Positions 52,287 through 60,490 of a stretch of 64,000 nt of DNA are shown piece after piece; within the stretch, counting starts at the first letter, position 1; the number at the start of each line of letters is the position of its first letter. Source of the stretch: Desulfoluna sp942491485 (lineage in GTDB: Bacteria; Desulfobacterota; Desulfobacteria; Desulfobacterales; Desulfolunaceae). The stretch lies in contig CALOAX010000011.1 in the NCBI GenBank assembly GCA_942491485.1, forward strand, positions 62,001-126,000, in the 5' to 3' direction. A model generated the notes under the pieces. That model did not search any database. It saw only the letters and a program-made list of their open reading frames with translations, and was not told the origin of the DNA. The translations under genes were made by a program, and so were the position numbers.

Positions 52287-52817
52287 TTATCGTCCCCCCT
52301 TGCCGGAGTCGGATTCCCCAGCCTCGAAAGGCCCATCACCCTTGTTCGTCACCAACCCACCTGCCTGGACCAGAGCCCGAAATCCCATCAGCCCACCGGA
52401 GAGGGGAAGGACACAGTACAACCAGGCCATGGGGATCTGCATGATAATGGTCTTCTGGCCGGTCTTCAGCTGAAGCATCACCATCTGGATTCCGTAGACG
52501 ATCAAAATGCCCGCAAAAAGAAGGGTCGCGGCATAAGAGAAGAGCAAAAGGGGCTGTTTCAGCTTGGGAAAAAACTGAACGAGGGCGTCAATACGCACCA
52601 TGGCCCCGTTTTTCACGGCCCGGCTGCACCCGACAAAGGTGGTGTAGATAATCACCAGCCGCACCAGCTCCTCGGACCATGCCAGGGAGTGATTGAAGCC
52701 ATAACGCAGGACCACACTTGCAAAAAGCGCCACAAGGGCCGCCGTGACAGTCAAAAAAAGGGTCCACTCTTCAAAGAAGGTGACCGCACGGTCAATTTTA
52801 TCAACAATGACAGACAT
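52287..52817 (-). CDS. dctQ: TRAP transporter small permease (DctQ)
   Basis: A 176-residue membrane protein with four hydrophobic helices (about 15-40, 50-66, 88-110, 128-150). The family motifs WSEELVRLVIIYTTFVGCSR and NGAMVRIDALVQFFP are present. It partners DctM. A charged C-terminal tail (residues 155-176) is longer than usual. No good ribosome site was found before the ATG. Confidence 0.92.
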   Translation of the reverse strand: MSVIVDKIDRAVTFFEEWTLFLTVTAALVALFASVVLRYGFNHSLAWSEELVRLVIIYTTFVGCSRAVKNGAMVRIDALVQFFPKLKQPLLLFSYAATLLFAGILIVYGIQMVMLQLKTGQKTIIMQIPMAWLYCVLPLSGGLMGFRALVQAGGLVTNKGDGPFEAGESDSGKGGR

Positions 52818-52865
52818 ACATACACATCCAAACTAAAACGTAAGAAACGCCCGGCATGTAAAATC

Positions 52866-52910
52866 GGGCTAAGGGCTAAGGGCTAAGGGCTAAGGGCTAA
52901 GGGCTAAGGG
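52866..52910. repeat. 7-bp tandem repeat (GGGCTAA x 6)
   Basis: Six perfect copies of GGGCTAA followed by GGG, 50 bases upstream of dctQ. The unit contains TAA and is not a multiple of three. Together with the CAGGTGA array at 5592 it shows that this genome carries short 7-bp slippage arrays outside genes. Confidence 0.97.
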
Positions 52911-53128
52911 AAAAATTCAGGTATCAGACAATAAAACAAGAATGAATCCGAATGTTCCCAAAACCCTTTGCTTTGTCGGTTATCCAGAACTGGTATTGAG
53001 ATGATTCCGCCAGCCTGGCTTCGAACGCCTCACCGCCAGAGTTAGCCCGTTCAATGCCAACCCATAAGTTGGCATCAGGAACCCAACAGGCCAGGCACAC
53101 AAATCGTGCTCTGCACACCAGCCAACGC

Positions 53129-53234
53129 CATGCCATTGCGATTTGCCCTGAGAAACGAAGGGGGAGGCGCAATGGCAATAAGCTATCGAGGTGCTTTGGC
53201 CTAATGTGGCTTTGCCACCCTCGCCGCCCGAGGC
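53129..53234. repeat. R1 repeat, degenerate right half
   Basis: ATGCCATTGCGATTTGCCCT, GAGAAACGAAGGGGG, GCGCAATGGC, then TGTGGCTTTGCCACCC and the right end CCGCCCGAGGC. The stem is GCCATTGCG / GCGCAATGGC, again different from other copies. It lies between dctP and dctQ and so would separate a TRAP operon. Confidence 0.75.
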
Positions 53235-53272
53235 ATGCACGTTGATTTATGGCAGGGAGAGCTGCGCCCTTT

Positions 53273-54418
53273 CTACTGCACGGTATACCCCAGGTGGCTC
53301 TGAACCTCGCCCAGGTAGTTCTCCGGGCGGTAGGTATCGCCGTCGCCCAGGCGGTTGATCTCTTCTTTCCACCCTTGATGCACGGAATCGCCTTTCTCCT
53401 TGAGCATGGCCATTTCGACGTCAGGCAGCGTGTAAAAAGTCACCCCGTTTGTCTTGGCATCGGCGATCTGGGCCTCTTCCTGGGCCCGTGTCTCCTTTCG
53501 GATATCGGCACACACCTCATGCACCACATCTATAAAGGTGGCCCGAAGGTCTTCTGGCAAGCTTTCCAGCCATGCCGAATTAAAGACCCAGATAAAAAGG
53601 CCCTGGGCGTAATTGACCTGGGTGTAGTGCTTGGCCACTTCGAATTTCTTGGTGATGTTGCACACCATGGGGGTGTGATCAAGGCCGGTGATAACCCCTT
53701 GCTTCAGGGAGACAGGAACGTCCGGCCAGGGCATCACCACGGGGCTCAGGCCCCAGGCATCATAAAGGGATTTGTTCACGCTGGCCTCGGCAATGCGGAA
53801 CTTCACCTTCCCCGCTTCATCCAACTGGGTCACGGGCGTGGTTGTGGCCCAGCCGTAGCTCCCGTACCCGGTGATATCGAGCCCGGTGATCCCCTGGTGA
53901 TTCATGGCCTGCATGAAGTGATCAAAGAGGGGCCCGCTGTTGATGAAGCGGTCCAGTTTATCAAAGGAGTTGACGAGAAACGGCAGATTGACCAAACCAA
54001 AGCGCGGCCCCAGGTTCGTGGCGGCAACTGAGCTCACTGCCATGCCCTGAATGGCCCCCATCTGCAGCTGATTGAGCACCTCCACCTCCCCCCCGAGCAT
54101 GGAGAGGGGCTTGTAATCGAAATAGATCTTTCCTCCGGTCCGTTTCCACAGCTCATCGCGAATCGCAAAACCCGCGTAAACCCCTTTCATAACCGGATGC
54201 GATACGTTGGAGACGATGCACCGGTATGAGGCTGTCGACGGGTCAAAATCGGGCTGCCATCTATCGAGGGGAGACGCCGCCTTCGCCTTGGGAGCCGACG
54301 CACTCTTTTCCGCCACCTTGGATTCACTGTCCTGGCTGCACCCCACTGCCACGAGCATCCCGAGGATGGCCACGCTCAACAGCCACCACCGCCCTGAGTT
54401 CCATTTTTTCAGTTTCAC
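53273..54418 (-). CDS. dctP: TRAP transporter solute-binding lipoprotein (DctP)
   Basis: A 381-residue periplasmic binding protein with a lipoprotein signal (WWLLSVAILGMLVAVGC, Cys about residue 27), so it is tethered to the membrane, unlike the usual soluble DctP. The DctP domain spans about 60-360 with GGKIYFDYKPLSMLGGEVEV, LVNLPFLVNSFDKLDR and PMVCNITKKFEVAKHY. GTG at 54418 is chosen because AAGGAG is 7 bases away; an ATG at 54424 lies too close to it. Separated from dctQ by 455 bases that hold an R1 fragment and the GGGCTAA array. Confidence 0.92.
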   Translation of the reverse strand: MKLKKWNSGRWWLLSVAILGMLVAVGCSQDSESKVAEKSASAPKAKAASPLDRWQPDFDPSTASYRCIVSNVSHPVMKGVYAGFAIRDELWKRTGGKIYFDYKPLSMLGGEVEVLNQLQMGAIQGMAVSSVAATNLGPRFGLVNLPFLVNSFDKLDRFINSGPLFDHFMQAMNHQGITGLDITGYGSYGWATTTPVTQLDEAGKVKFRIAEASVNKSLYDAWGLSPVVMPWPDVPVSLKQGVITGLDHTPMVCNITKKFEVAKHYTQVNYAQGLFIWVFNSAWLESLPEDLRATFIDVVHEVCADIRKETRAQEEAQIADAKTNGVTFYTLPDVEMAMLKEKGDSVHQGWKEEINRLGDGDTYRPENYLGEVQSHLGYTVQ

Positions 54419-54562
54419 TCTCATTCTCCTTAAATAATCATGGCCTCACCACCGTACGACAGGCCCAAATTCAACCCCACGCAAAATGCAAGCGCCCCAC
54501 CAGGCTTTGGTGACAGCGCAACTGCCAGCCCAACCCCTCTATTATGACCGACGCCCATTTAC

Positions 54563-54575
54563 TGACCATCGGTCA
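54563..54575. promoter_or_regulatory. Candidate TetR operator upstream of dctP
   Basis: TGACCATCGGTCA is a 13-bp palindrome with a 3-base centre. It is 145 bases before the dctP start and nearly identical to the site at 55293 upstream of the divergent-side tetR gene, so one regulator probably binds both. An isolated TGACC half-site lies 18 bases upstream. Confidence 0.65.
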
Positions 54576-54645
54576 CTCACTTCCACAAAAAAAAGCGGTA
54601 TTACGAAGCAGAGGAACCATTTCATGCCCCTGCTTCGCCCGCATA

Positions 54646-55236
54646 TCATGCATGATCGATATGAAGCACCAGCGTTCGGATTGCCTGCCGCAAATCCTCT
54701 TTATCTATGACGGTGCTTCCCAGAAGAATCTGAATCAAAAACCCTTCAAAGAGGGCTGTCACAATACCGCCCAGGTTTTTCGACGGATAGGTCGGGTTTT
54801 CCCGGTGGGGCTCGACAATGCCGGCAAAAAGATCGCTGGAGAGCCTGTAGAAGCTCTTGTTCAGTTCACTTCTCACCTCATCATTGCCTGCGGCGTGAAT
54901 GGTGAACTCAAGGAACACCTTGGCCCATTTGCCGTCATCCAAAATCTGCTCAAGAAAATCGATGATCACCTCGATGACGTCGTCCATACTGGAAGCCTGA
55001 TCCAGGGAATCAACACGCCTTGCACGGTAAAGCTGATACTTCTCCTCCATGATACTCAGAAACAGGTCATCCTTGCTTTTCCAGTACCTGTAGAAGTTCC
55101 CCTTGGCATAACCGGCATGGTCCGTGATTTCAGAAATCGTGGTGGAGTTGAATCCCTTTTCACCAAAAAGGTGAACAGCCGAGGCCCTGAGCTCATCGTG
55201 GGTCTCCATCGATTTTTCCTGTTGTCTTCGCGCCAT
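54646..55236 (-). CDS. TetR-family transcriptional regulator (TRAP neighbour)
   Basis: A 196-residue TetR protein. The HTH (about 12-58) contains SAVHLFGEKGFNSTTISEIT and DHAGYAKGNFYRYWKSKDDLF. The C-terminal helical domain (60-190) would bind a ligand. It lies upstream of and in line with dctP, so it may control the transporter and itself; two near-identical palindromes are placed before dctP and before this gene. AGGTGG precedes the ATG. The ligand is unknown. Confidence 0.92.
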   Translation of the reverse strand: MARRQQEKSMETHDELRASAVHLFGEKGFNSTTISEITDHAGYAKGNFYRYWKSKDDLFLSIMEEKYQLYRARRVDSLDQASSMDDVIEVIIDFLEQILDDGKWAKVFLEFTIHAAGNDEVRSELNKSFYRLSSDLFAGIVEPHRENPTYPSKNLGGIVTALFEGFLIQILLGSTVIDKEDLRQAIRTLVLHIDHA

Positions 55237-55292
55237 TTCACCACCTGTCTATGTTCTGAAAACCAGCCCAAATATAACCGCCGTTCACTTTT

Positions 55293-55305
55293 TGACCAGC
55301 GGTCA
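55293..55305. promoter_or_regulatory. Candidate TetR operator upstream of tetR
   Basis: TGACCAGCGGTCA is a 13-bp palindrome, 57-69 bases before the tetR start, differing from the site at 54563 at only two of the three centre bases. Suggests autoregulation. Confidence 0.68.
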
Positions 55306-55362
55306 CCTTTTGCTGATTATTAAAGACAGTTCCTCTTCCTGTCAACCAAAAAGAGAAGAAAT

Positions 55363-55393
55363 AAGCCCCGACACCCTTGGGCAGCCGGGGCCA
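55363..55393 (-). terminator. Probable terminator after argC
   Basis: On the minus strand GGCCCCGGCTG and GTGTCGGGGCTT form a stem with a short T/A tail. The T-run is poor, so efficiency is uncertain. Confidence 0.5.
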
Positions 55394-55398
55394 TGAAC

Positions 55399-56418
55399 CT
55401 AAAGGAGCCCTGCCGTTTCATCCAGGCCTGCCATGATGTTCATGTTCTGGATCGCCTGACCGGAGGCGCCTTTGAGAAGGTTATCAATGGCGGAGACCAC
55501 CACCAAACGGCCGTTACGGCTGTCTGAGGACAGGCCGATATCGCAGAAGTTGGTGTGCTGCACATGAAGAATATCAGGCATCATGCCCTTTTCCCTCAAG
55601 CGCACAAAGGGACGGCCGGCATAGGTGGATTCCAGAATCTGCCTTGCGTCCTCTTCTGTTTTTCCATCTGCAAGGGTGCAGTAAATGGTGGAGAGCATCC
55701 CCCGTGTTGCCGGAAGCAAATGAGGGGTAAAGGTGATCTCGACGCCCTCTCCATGGGCCGCTGACAACACCTCTTCAATCTCGGGGCGGTGGCGATGCCC
55801 ATCCACTTTGTAGGGTTTGAACGACTCGTTGGCCTCACAAAAGTGAGAGCCCAGGGAAAGGCCTCGCCCCGCACCGCTCACACCCGACTTGGAATCGGAA
55901 ATAATTCCTTCGGCCCTGATGATACCGGCTTTCAAAAGCGGAACAAGCGCCAGAAGAATCGTGGTTGGATAACAGCCCGGGTTCCCCACAACCTGAGCAT
56001 TTCGAATCTCATCATGGTAGAGTTCGCACAGGCCATACACCGCATTTTCTGAGAGTTCAGGTGCCGTATGGGGCTGATACCATGCCTCATAGTCCCCTAC
56101 ATTACGGAATCGGAAATCCGCCGACAGGTCAACCACACGTACCCCTCGCTCCAGGAGCTCGGGCACGATGCCCATGGGAATTTTATGGGGAAGTGCGGTG
56201 AAGGCGATATCCACCCGCTCGCAAAATGTCTTGGGGTCAAAGGCTTCACAGACCAAATCTGACCGCCCGCTTAAGGCCGGGTAGACATCGCTGATTTTTT
56301 TGCCTTCATATTGCCGTGAGGTGATAACGGTGAGTTCCACGCCAGGATGAGCAGAAAGCATACGAACCAGCTCAGCTCCTGTGTATCCTGTGGCACCGAT
56401 GATTCCTGCCTTTATCAT
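55399..56418 (-). CDS. argC: N-acetyl-gamma-glutamyl-phosphate reductase
   Basis: A 339-residue NADPH-dependent enzyme of arginine synthesis, reducing N-acetylglutamyl-5-phosphate to the semialdehyde. The dinucleotide loop GIIGATGYTGAELVRML opens the protein; the catalytic cysteine is in VVGNPGCYPTTILLALVPLL and the substrate loop in SGVSGAGRGLSLGSHFCEAN. The length is normal for the long (type 1) form. ATG 56418 is chosen because GGAGG lies 5 bases upstream; an ATG at 56430 sits before that ribosome site. Other arg genes are not adjacent. Confidence 0.96.
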   Translation of the reverse strand: MIKAGIIGATGYTGAELVRMLSAHPGVELTVITSRQYEGKKISDVYPALSGRSDLVCEAFDPKTFCERVDIAFTALPHKIPMGIVPELLERGVRVVDLSADFRFRNVGDYEAWYQPHTAPELSENAVYGLCELYHDEIRNAQVVGNPGCYPTTILLALVPLLKAGIIRAEGIISDSKSGVSGAGRGLSLGSHFCEANESFKPYKVDGHRHRPEIEEVLSAAHGEGVEITFTPHLLPATRGMLSTIYCTLADGKTEEDARQILESTYAGRPFVRLREKGMMPDILHVQHTNFCDIGLSSDSRNGRLVVVSAIDNLLKGASGQAIQNMNIMAGLDETAGLL

Positions 56419-56621
56419 AGTCGCCTCCATCTAACGGTGAGTGTAAGCCCCTGATGTCTACCCGGCGGTTAAAATCTCCCAAGCCGAGATACGCAATGAC
56501 ACAGAGCAAAGACCTTATACCTTCTGCTCTTGATTTTATCAACATACCGTTTGCCCCTTTCCCCCTTGAGACCCAGCCATTTCCCATGCCTCTGAACGAT
56601 GCGAACTCCCCACATGCCGTA

Positions 56622-56650
56622 TTGACAATCCGTTATTTTATTTATATTAT
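56622..56650 (+). promoter_or_regulatory. Strong promoter upstream of the phasin-like gene
   Basis: TTGACA (56622-56627), an exact 17-base spacer, then TATTAT (56645-56650). This is the best sigma-70 consensus match in the window. The leader to the ATG at 56937 would be about 280 nt. Confidence 0.75.
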
Positions 56651-56936
56651 CTTAGACCATAACACGATTTGAGACCTGTCACACATCTGAAGAAACACCC
56701 CCGGCTGCACACCTGCCTGACTCCCGAGTTTACTTGTACCTGATAGTTTCACACCACATCAAAAAAATTCTTTGTCAGCGCGGTATGACAACAATGTTAC
56801 CCGTACACCAACACACACCATTTTTTGTCTGAGCCTCTGCTCGGATCTGGCCTTTGGTCACAGGGTCCACAATGGTATCAGGCGTTCATCAATCACTTCT
56901 AACCAATGCATTCTCCGCCCACAAGGAGGACCCGCC

Positions 56937-57293
56937 ATGAATCAAGTTTTTACCGAAATGATGAAAGGATTTGACAGCTGGAAAGGTTGGGACATGTCCA
57001 AGAACCTCGAAATGTTCAACACATCTGACGCCGCACGCATGGGGGTCCGCTTTATTGACTTTCAAAAAAGCGCCTTTAATACCACCTTCGATACCATGCT
57101 GAAGATGCAGGAACAGTCCCAGAAAGTAGCAACCGCTTTTCTGGCCAATAACAAAGCCATCCCCGATTCAGGCCGCGTGTTGATGGAAGAGTGGCAGACC
57201 CAACTCACCAACAATCAGACAGAATTCCAAAAATACATCACCGATCACTATGACCGCCTCATCGACATGATTCAGCCCAAGAGCCAGGGATAG
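56937..57293 (+). CDS. Phasin-like protein, copy 1
   Basis: A 118-residue helical, soluble protein with no signal peptide. Alternating hydrophobic and polar residues (TFDTMLKMQEQSQKVATAFL, ADHY-type ends) and a Gln/Asn/Met-rich composition resemble phasins, which coat polyhydroxyalkanoate granules. I do not see a diagnostic motif, so this is a resemblance. The start at 56937 follows AAGGAGGACCCGCC; a longer frame from 56772 has no content. A similar shorter protein follows. Preceded by a strong promoter, which suggests high expression. Confidence 0.6.
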   Translation: MNQVFTEMMKGFDSWKGWDMSKNLEMFNTSDAARMGVRFIDFQKSAFNTTFDTMLKMQEQSQKVATAFLANNKAIPDSGRVLMEEWQTQLTNNQTEFQKYITDHYDRLIDMIQPKSQG

Positions 57294-57369
57294 AGGCCGT
57301 AGCAGTTTATAGTGCATGATCAGTTATCATTAGCGACAAATTGTCAGGCCCGTCTCTTGTTGAGCAAAA

Positions 57370-57415
57370 AGTCCAAAGGCGCTTCCGGTTCAGGTAGCGC
57401 CTTTTTCTTTTTAAG
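57370..57415 (+). terminator. Terminator after phasin-like copy 1
   Basis: AAAGGCGCT ... AGCGCCTTT stem followed by TTCTTTTT. Confidence 0.85.
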
Positions 57416-57566
57416 CATCACAACACTGACTCACAACACCCAACATCTCCTATTATTGACAACATTGCCCCCATCGAACGCCTGAAAATGTGATAAGGTA
57501 GAAAAGCGTCATTGCTTCGCCATTGAAGAGCCAAAAAAGAAGACAACCCATGACAAGGAGCCTCCT

Positions 57567-57824
57567 ATGAATCAGCTGAACCTGATGCAACAGATCCTCC
57601 AGTTTCAAAAAACAACGGCCACCAACAGCTTGCGATCCACAAACCTTCTCATGGAACATGGAGAACGACTCAGCTTTGCCTGGCTCGACAGGTTTTCCCT
57701 TCTGCCAGGACAGACACGGGAAACAGCCACCTTATGGATGGATGTGGCAAGAACCTGGCGTTCATACTACACAACAACAACCAACGCACTCTTTGAACCC
57801 TTTGACCAGTTCAACAAGTCCTGA
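57567..57824 (+). CDS. Phasin-like protein, copy 2 (short)
   Basis: An 85-residue helical protein starting MNQLNLMQQILQFQKTTATN, with the same Asn-Gln opening as copy 1 (MNQVFTEMMKG) and similar LMEHGERLSFAWLDRF spacing. It has a good ribosome site (AAGGAGCCTCC before the ATG). Function is probably linked to copy 1. It lies 70 bases before the CapA-like gene, so the two may share a transcript. Confidence 0.55.
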   Translation: MNQLNLMQQILQFQKTTATNSLRSTNLLMEHGERLSFAWLDRFSLLPGQTRETATLWMDVARTWRSYYTTTTNALFEPFDQFNKS

Positions 57825-57894
57825 TATCCAAAAGCAGCTGCCTGCTGTCCGGCCATACACCAACGAAACAACCGACACGATTTACGAGGGCCCC

Positions 57895-59004
57895 ATGACG
57901 TTCAGCCGACAATCCGCCATCCTCCTTCTCCAGCTACTCTGCCTCCTCGTCCTTGCCACCATTGCAAACGCAGGTCCGGACGAGATCAACTCGAAAGGTG
58001 CCAGTTCAGCCAAACAGGCAGGGCCCCCGGTCCTCACGATCTCCGCCGTGGGCGATATCATGCCTTCAAGCTCCTTCCCCAGCTCTGTTTACCTCTCCAC
58101 CATTCCGGATGGACGCCTCCAAAAGACATTTTCCGGGATTCTGGGTAACGCACATATCCGGTTCGGGAACTTTGAAGGAACCATTGCCGGTGACGCTCCT
58201 TGCCTCAAGGCATGCACCGATCCATCCAAATGCTACGCATTCAACATCCCAGCGTCCTATGCAGAGACGCTGAAGCGTGCAGGCTTCAATCTTTTCAGCC
58301 TTGCAAACAATCACATCAGCGACTTTGGCAAACCGGGACGCGAACGTACGGTTCACCACCTTGCACAAAGCGGCATTGCCTGCGCCGGCACCATTGAAAA
58401 GCCCTGGGACATGCTATACACCAACGGACTCTACGTTGGGTTCGCCGCCTTTGCGCCCCACAAAGGGGTGGCAAACCTCCTTGACCGCGATGCCGCTGCC
58501 AGCCAGGTCAGGAAACTCAAGGCCGTCTGCGACATCGTCGTTGTTTCCATGCATGGCGGGGCCGAAGGCAACGGTGCCGAACACGTCCCGCGTCAGGAAG
58601 AGATGTACCTTGGTGAAAACCGAGGTGACCTTCACGCTTTTTCCCACGCCATGGTGGACGCCGGAGCCGACCTCGTCATTGGCCACGGCCCCCATGTGGT
58701 CAGGGGGATGGAGCTATACAAAGGACGCCTCATCGCCTACAGCCTCGGCAACTTCTTTACCTGGGCACGATTCAACTTAGAAGGCCCCAAAGGAGTGGCC
58801 CCTGCCCTGACCGCCACCCTGGCCGCTGACGGGCGATTCATCACCGGCCATCTCCTCTCCTTTCGACAGCCGTACAGGGGGCTGCCAAAACCCGACCCCA
58901 CGTTTGCTGCGGCCAAAGAGGCAGCCCGCCTCTCACGCGAGGACTTTCCCGAGAGCCGCCTTCACATCTCAGATAAAGGCATACTCTCACGCACCACAAA
59001 ATAA
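57895..59004 (+). CDS. CapA-family (PGA_cap) calcineurin-like protein
   Basis: A 369-residue secreted protein: a signal peptide at residues 1-24 (SAILLLQLLCLLVLATIANA) and a PGA_cap metallophosphoesterase-fold domain over about 40-330. Metal-binding segments seen are AVGDIMPSSSF, NFEGTIAGDAPC, LANNHISDFGKPG, VVSMHGGAEG and IGHGPHVVRGMELYKG. Relatives take part in poly-gamma-glutamate capsule synthesis or act as wall enzymes. The long open frame from 57658 is rejected because it hides the signal peptide. The stop codon lies within the R2 repeat. Confidence 0.88.
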   Translation: MTFSRQSAILLLQLLCLLVLATIANAGPDEINSKGASSAKQAGPPVLTISAVGDIMPSSSFPSSVYLSTIPDGRLQKTFSGILGNAHIRFGNFEGTIAGDAPCLKACTDPSKCYAFNIPASYAETLKRAGFNLFSLANNHISDFGKPGRERTVHHLAQSGIACAGTIEKPWDMLYTNGLYVGFAAFAPHKGVANLLDRDAAASQVRKLKAVCDIVVVSMHGGAEGNGAEHVPRQEEMYLGENRGDLHAFSHAMVDAGADLVIGHGPHVVRGMELYKGRLIAYSLGNFFTWARFNLEGPKGVAPALTATLAADGRFITGHLLSFRQPYRGLPKPDPTFAAAKEAARLSREDFPESRLHISDKGILSRTTK

Positions 59005-59388
59005 AAATCCGACCCCAGAGGGGCCGGTATTGGAATAACCCTTAAAGGGGTAAAATACCTTACTCCTGATAGGGTGAAAGATACAAAATTCATCTCCGCC
59101 CACTGCCTCTATATTGACGGTGCTTCAAGCTGAATAACAGAATGGATTTCTACCACGAAGGACACGAAGAGCACGAAGGCGGCTTCGCCGCAAAAGCGAC
59201 CTATCGCTCTTTTATTTTTTCTTCGTGTCCTTCGTGATCTTCGTGGTTCATAAGGCCCTCTTTTACGAGGACGTCATACGTTGCCATTAATTATGGCGTA
59301 TCACTTCGTTTATTGAGAGTCGTTCACCCGGCAAAGCCTGTGAACTTTGACCTTGGCCTGAGGCCAAGGTTTTCCATCCTGGAATAAA
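59001..59388. repeat. R2 repeat, copy b (about 388 bp)
   Basis: The reverse complement of 17573-17953. It begins ATAAAAATCCGACCCCAGAG and ends GGTTTTCCATCCTGGAATAA. The centre is the same palindrome with ACCACGAAGGACACGAAG and CTTCGTGTCCTTCGTG, and GCGGCTTCGCCGC. A few substitutions and one small insertion separate the copies. It includes the last codon of the CapA gene, which its insertion probably cut short. Confidence 0.88.
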
Positions 59389-59469
59389 CGATTCAAGGCA
59401 GGGGGGAAAGAAACCCGCAACCTGCCCCTCCCCTGGAGTGCCCGATGCACCGACAGAACATTTCCAGCC

Positions 59470-59512
59470 ACAAAAAAAGCCCGGTTGGCCTGCAAGGCCA
59501 GCCGGGCTTTCA
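59470..59512 (-). terminator. Bidirectional terminator
   Basis: AGCCCGGTTGGCCT-GCA-AGGCCAGCCGGGCT, a near-perfect stem with TTTTTTTG on the minus-strand side and a short T tail on the plus side. It probably ends the minus-strand transcript of the NifX-like gene. Confidence 0.85.
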
Positions 59513-59532
59513 TGTGTCATAAAATCATGCCA

Positions 59533-59625
59533 ACCGTTTTATTCCGGATATTTCACGAGTCGAGTGCAGGAAACCGTGAATGGCATTTTTATGCTTGAAA
59601 TGCCTTAATTATACACGTCGATGCA
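59533..59625. mobile_element. R3 element remnant
   Basis: ATTCCGGATATTTCACGAGT resembles one end of the R3 elements, followed by AGTGCAGGAAACCGTGAATG, which matches the R3 interior. The other end is missing. It is a decayed third copy. Confidence 0.6.
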
Positions 59626-59723
59626 ACCAGCAACATAAGCACAACTATATGAAACGTTGAATAGAGCTGCATTGTGGAAGCGGCCGGAAAAGAGGGGTGT
59701 ATAATGATTTCCGACCGAGACCC

Positions 59724-60101
59724 TTAGTGATGGTCGCAGGCATCTCCATGGCCACCACAGATATCCAGGGACTGAAACTCAGGCAACGTTCCTGCCTGAA
59801 GCTTTTCCAGGTTTTCGCGTACCGAACCCTCTGCGGCCTTATATATGGTGACCCCTTTGTTCTTCAGCTTTCCAAAGGCACTGCCGCCAATGCCTCCCAC
59901 CACAACGGCGTCCACGGTGCGCCCGCCCAAAGCTCTCAGGGGCTGACATTTGCCGTGCTGGTGATTGAGGTCCTGGTTCAACGCCTTTTCACAGGCATTG
60001 GTCTCCGTATCCACAATCACAAAACAGGTTGCAGAACCAAAGTGGTTGTAAACAGGACTCTCCAGTTCATCATATTTTTCCGTCGGGAACGCTATCTTCA
60101 T
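59724..60101 (-). CDS. NifX/NifB C-terminal-like small protein (dinitrogenase iron-molybdenum cofactor family)
   Basis: A 125-residue protein of the family that binds iron-molybdenum cofactor precursors or metal clusters. Family text: MKIAFPTEKYDELESPVYNH, FGSATCFVIVDTET, VDAVVVGGIGGSAFGKLKNK, and a metal-rich tail CGGHGDACDHH. Relatives near nif genes carry FeMo-cofactor; the many stand-alone copies in sulfate reducers have no known role. No nif gene is nearby, so function is open. AAAGGAG precedes the ATG at 60101; a longer frame from 60137 is rejected. Confidence 0.85.
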   Translation of the reverse strand: MKIAFPTEKYDELESPVYNHFGSATCFVIVDTETNACEKALNQDLNHQHGKCQPLRALGGRTVDAVVVGGIGGSAFGKLKNKGVTIYKAAEGSVRENLEKLQAGTLPEFQSLDICGGHGDACDHH

Positions 60102-60490
60102 GGGAACAACTCCTTTAAATGCATTAGTGGGGGTCATAAACTTCGATGTTCAGGCCGTTCCAGGCGGTAACATCATAATACTCATTTCAGAAAAGATAGT
60201 TCTCAAGCTCAAAAATGTCAATGGCAGGTAACAGCATAACTAAGGTGGGAGCGGGCCCCCCACGCCACGGAGAGTGGTGTCAGTCCGGGGAGCCCGTGTA
60301 TGAAAGTGTTCTCTTGATCGTTGAGATCTGACCTTATGATATTTTCTGCATTTGGGGCGGGGTATGGTTCTGAGACCGTTTGGTCAGATCAGGGTCCGAA
60401 CCGGTAGGTGCCTCTTTCCTTAGCAGACCCGCACAGGAATGTGTTAACCGTAAAAATACCGTAAAAATACCGTACCCACTACCGCACCGT
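60102..60490. other. Intergenic, no feature seen
   Basis: 389 bases between two minus-strand genes. GCGGGCCCCCCACGCC and neighbouring GC-rich words are not repeats of families R1-R3. The promoter of the NifX-like gene must lie here but I cannot define its boxes. Confidence 0.35.

Noticed and set aside
6229..53234. R1 elements as simple intrinsic terminators
   Set aside because: Some stems could end transcription, but the long conserved core, inverted ends, both orientations and location at gene starts as well as ends need more than that.
57658..57894. N-terminal extension of the CapA-like protein
   Set aside because: It overlaps the end of the phasin-like gene in another frame and would bury a clear signal peptide.
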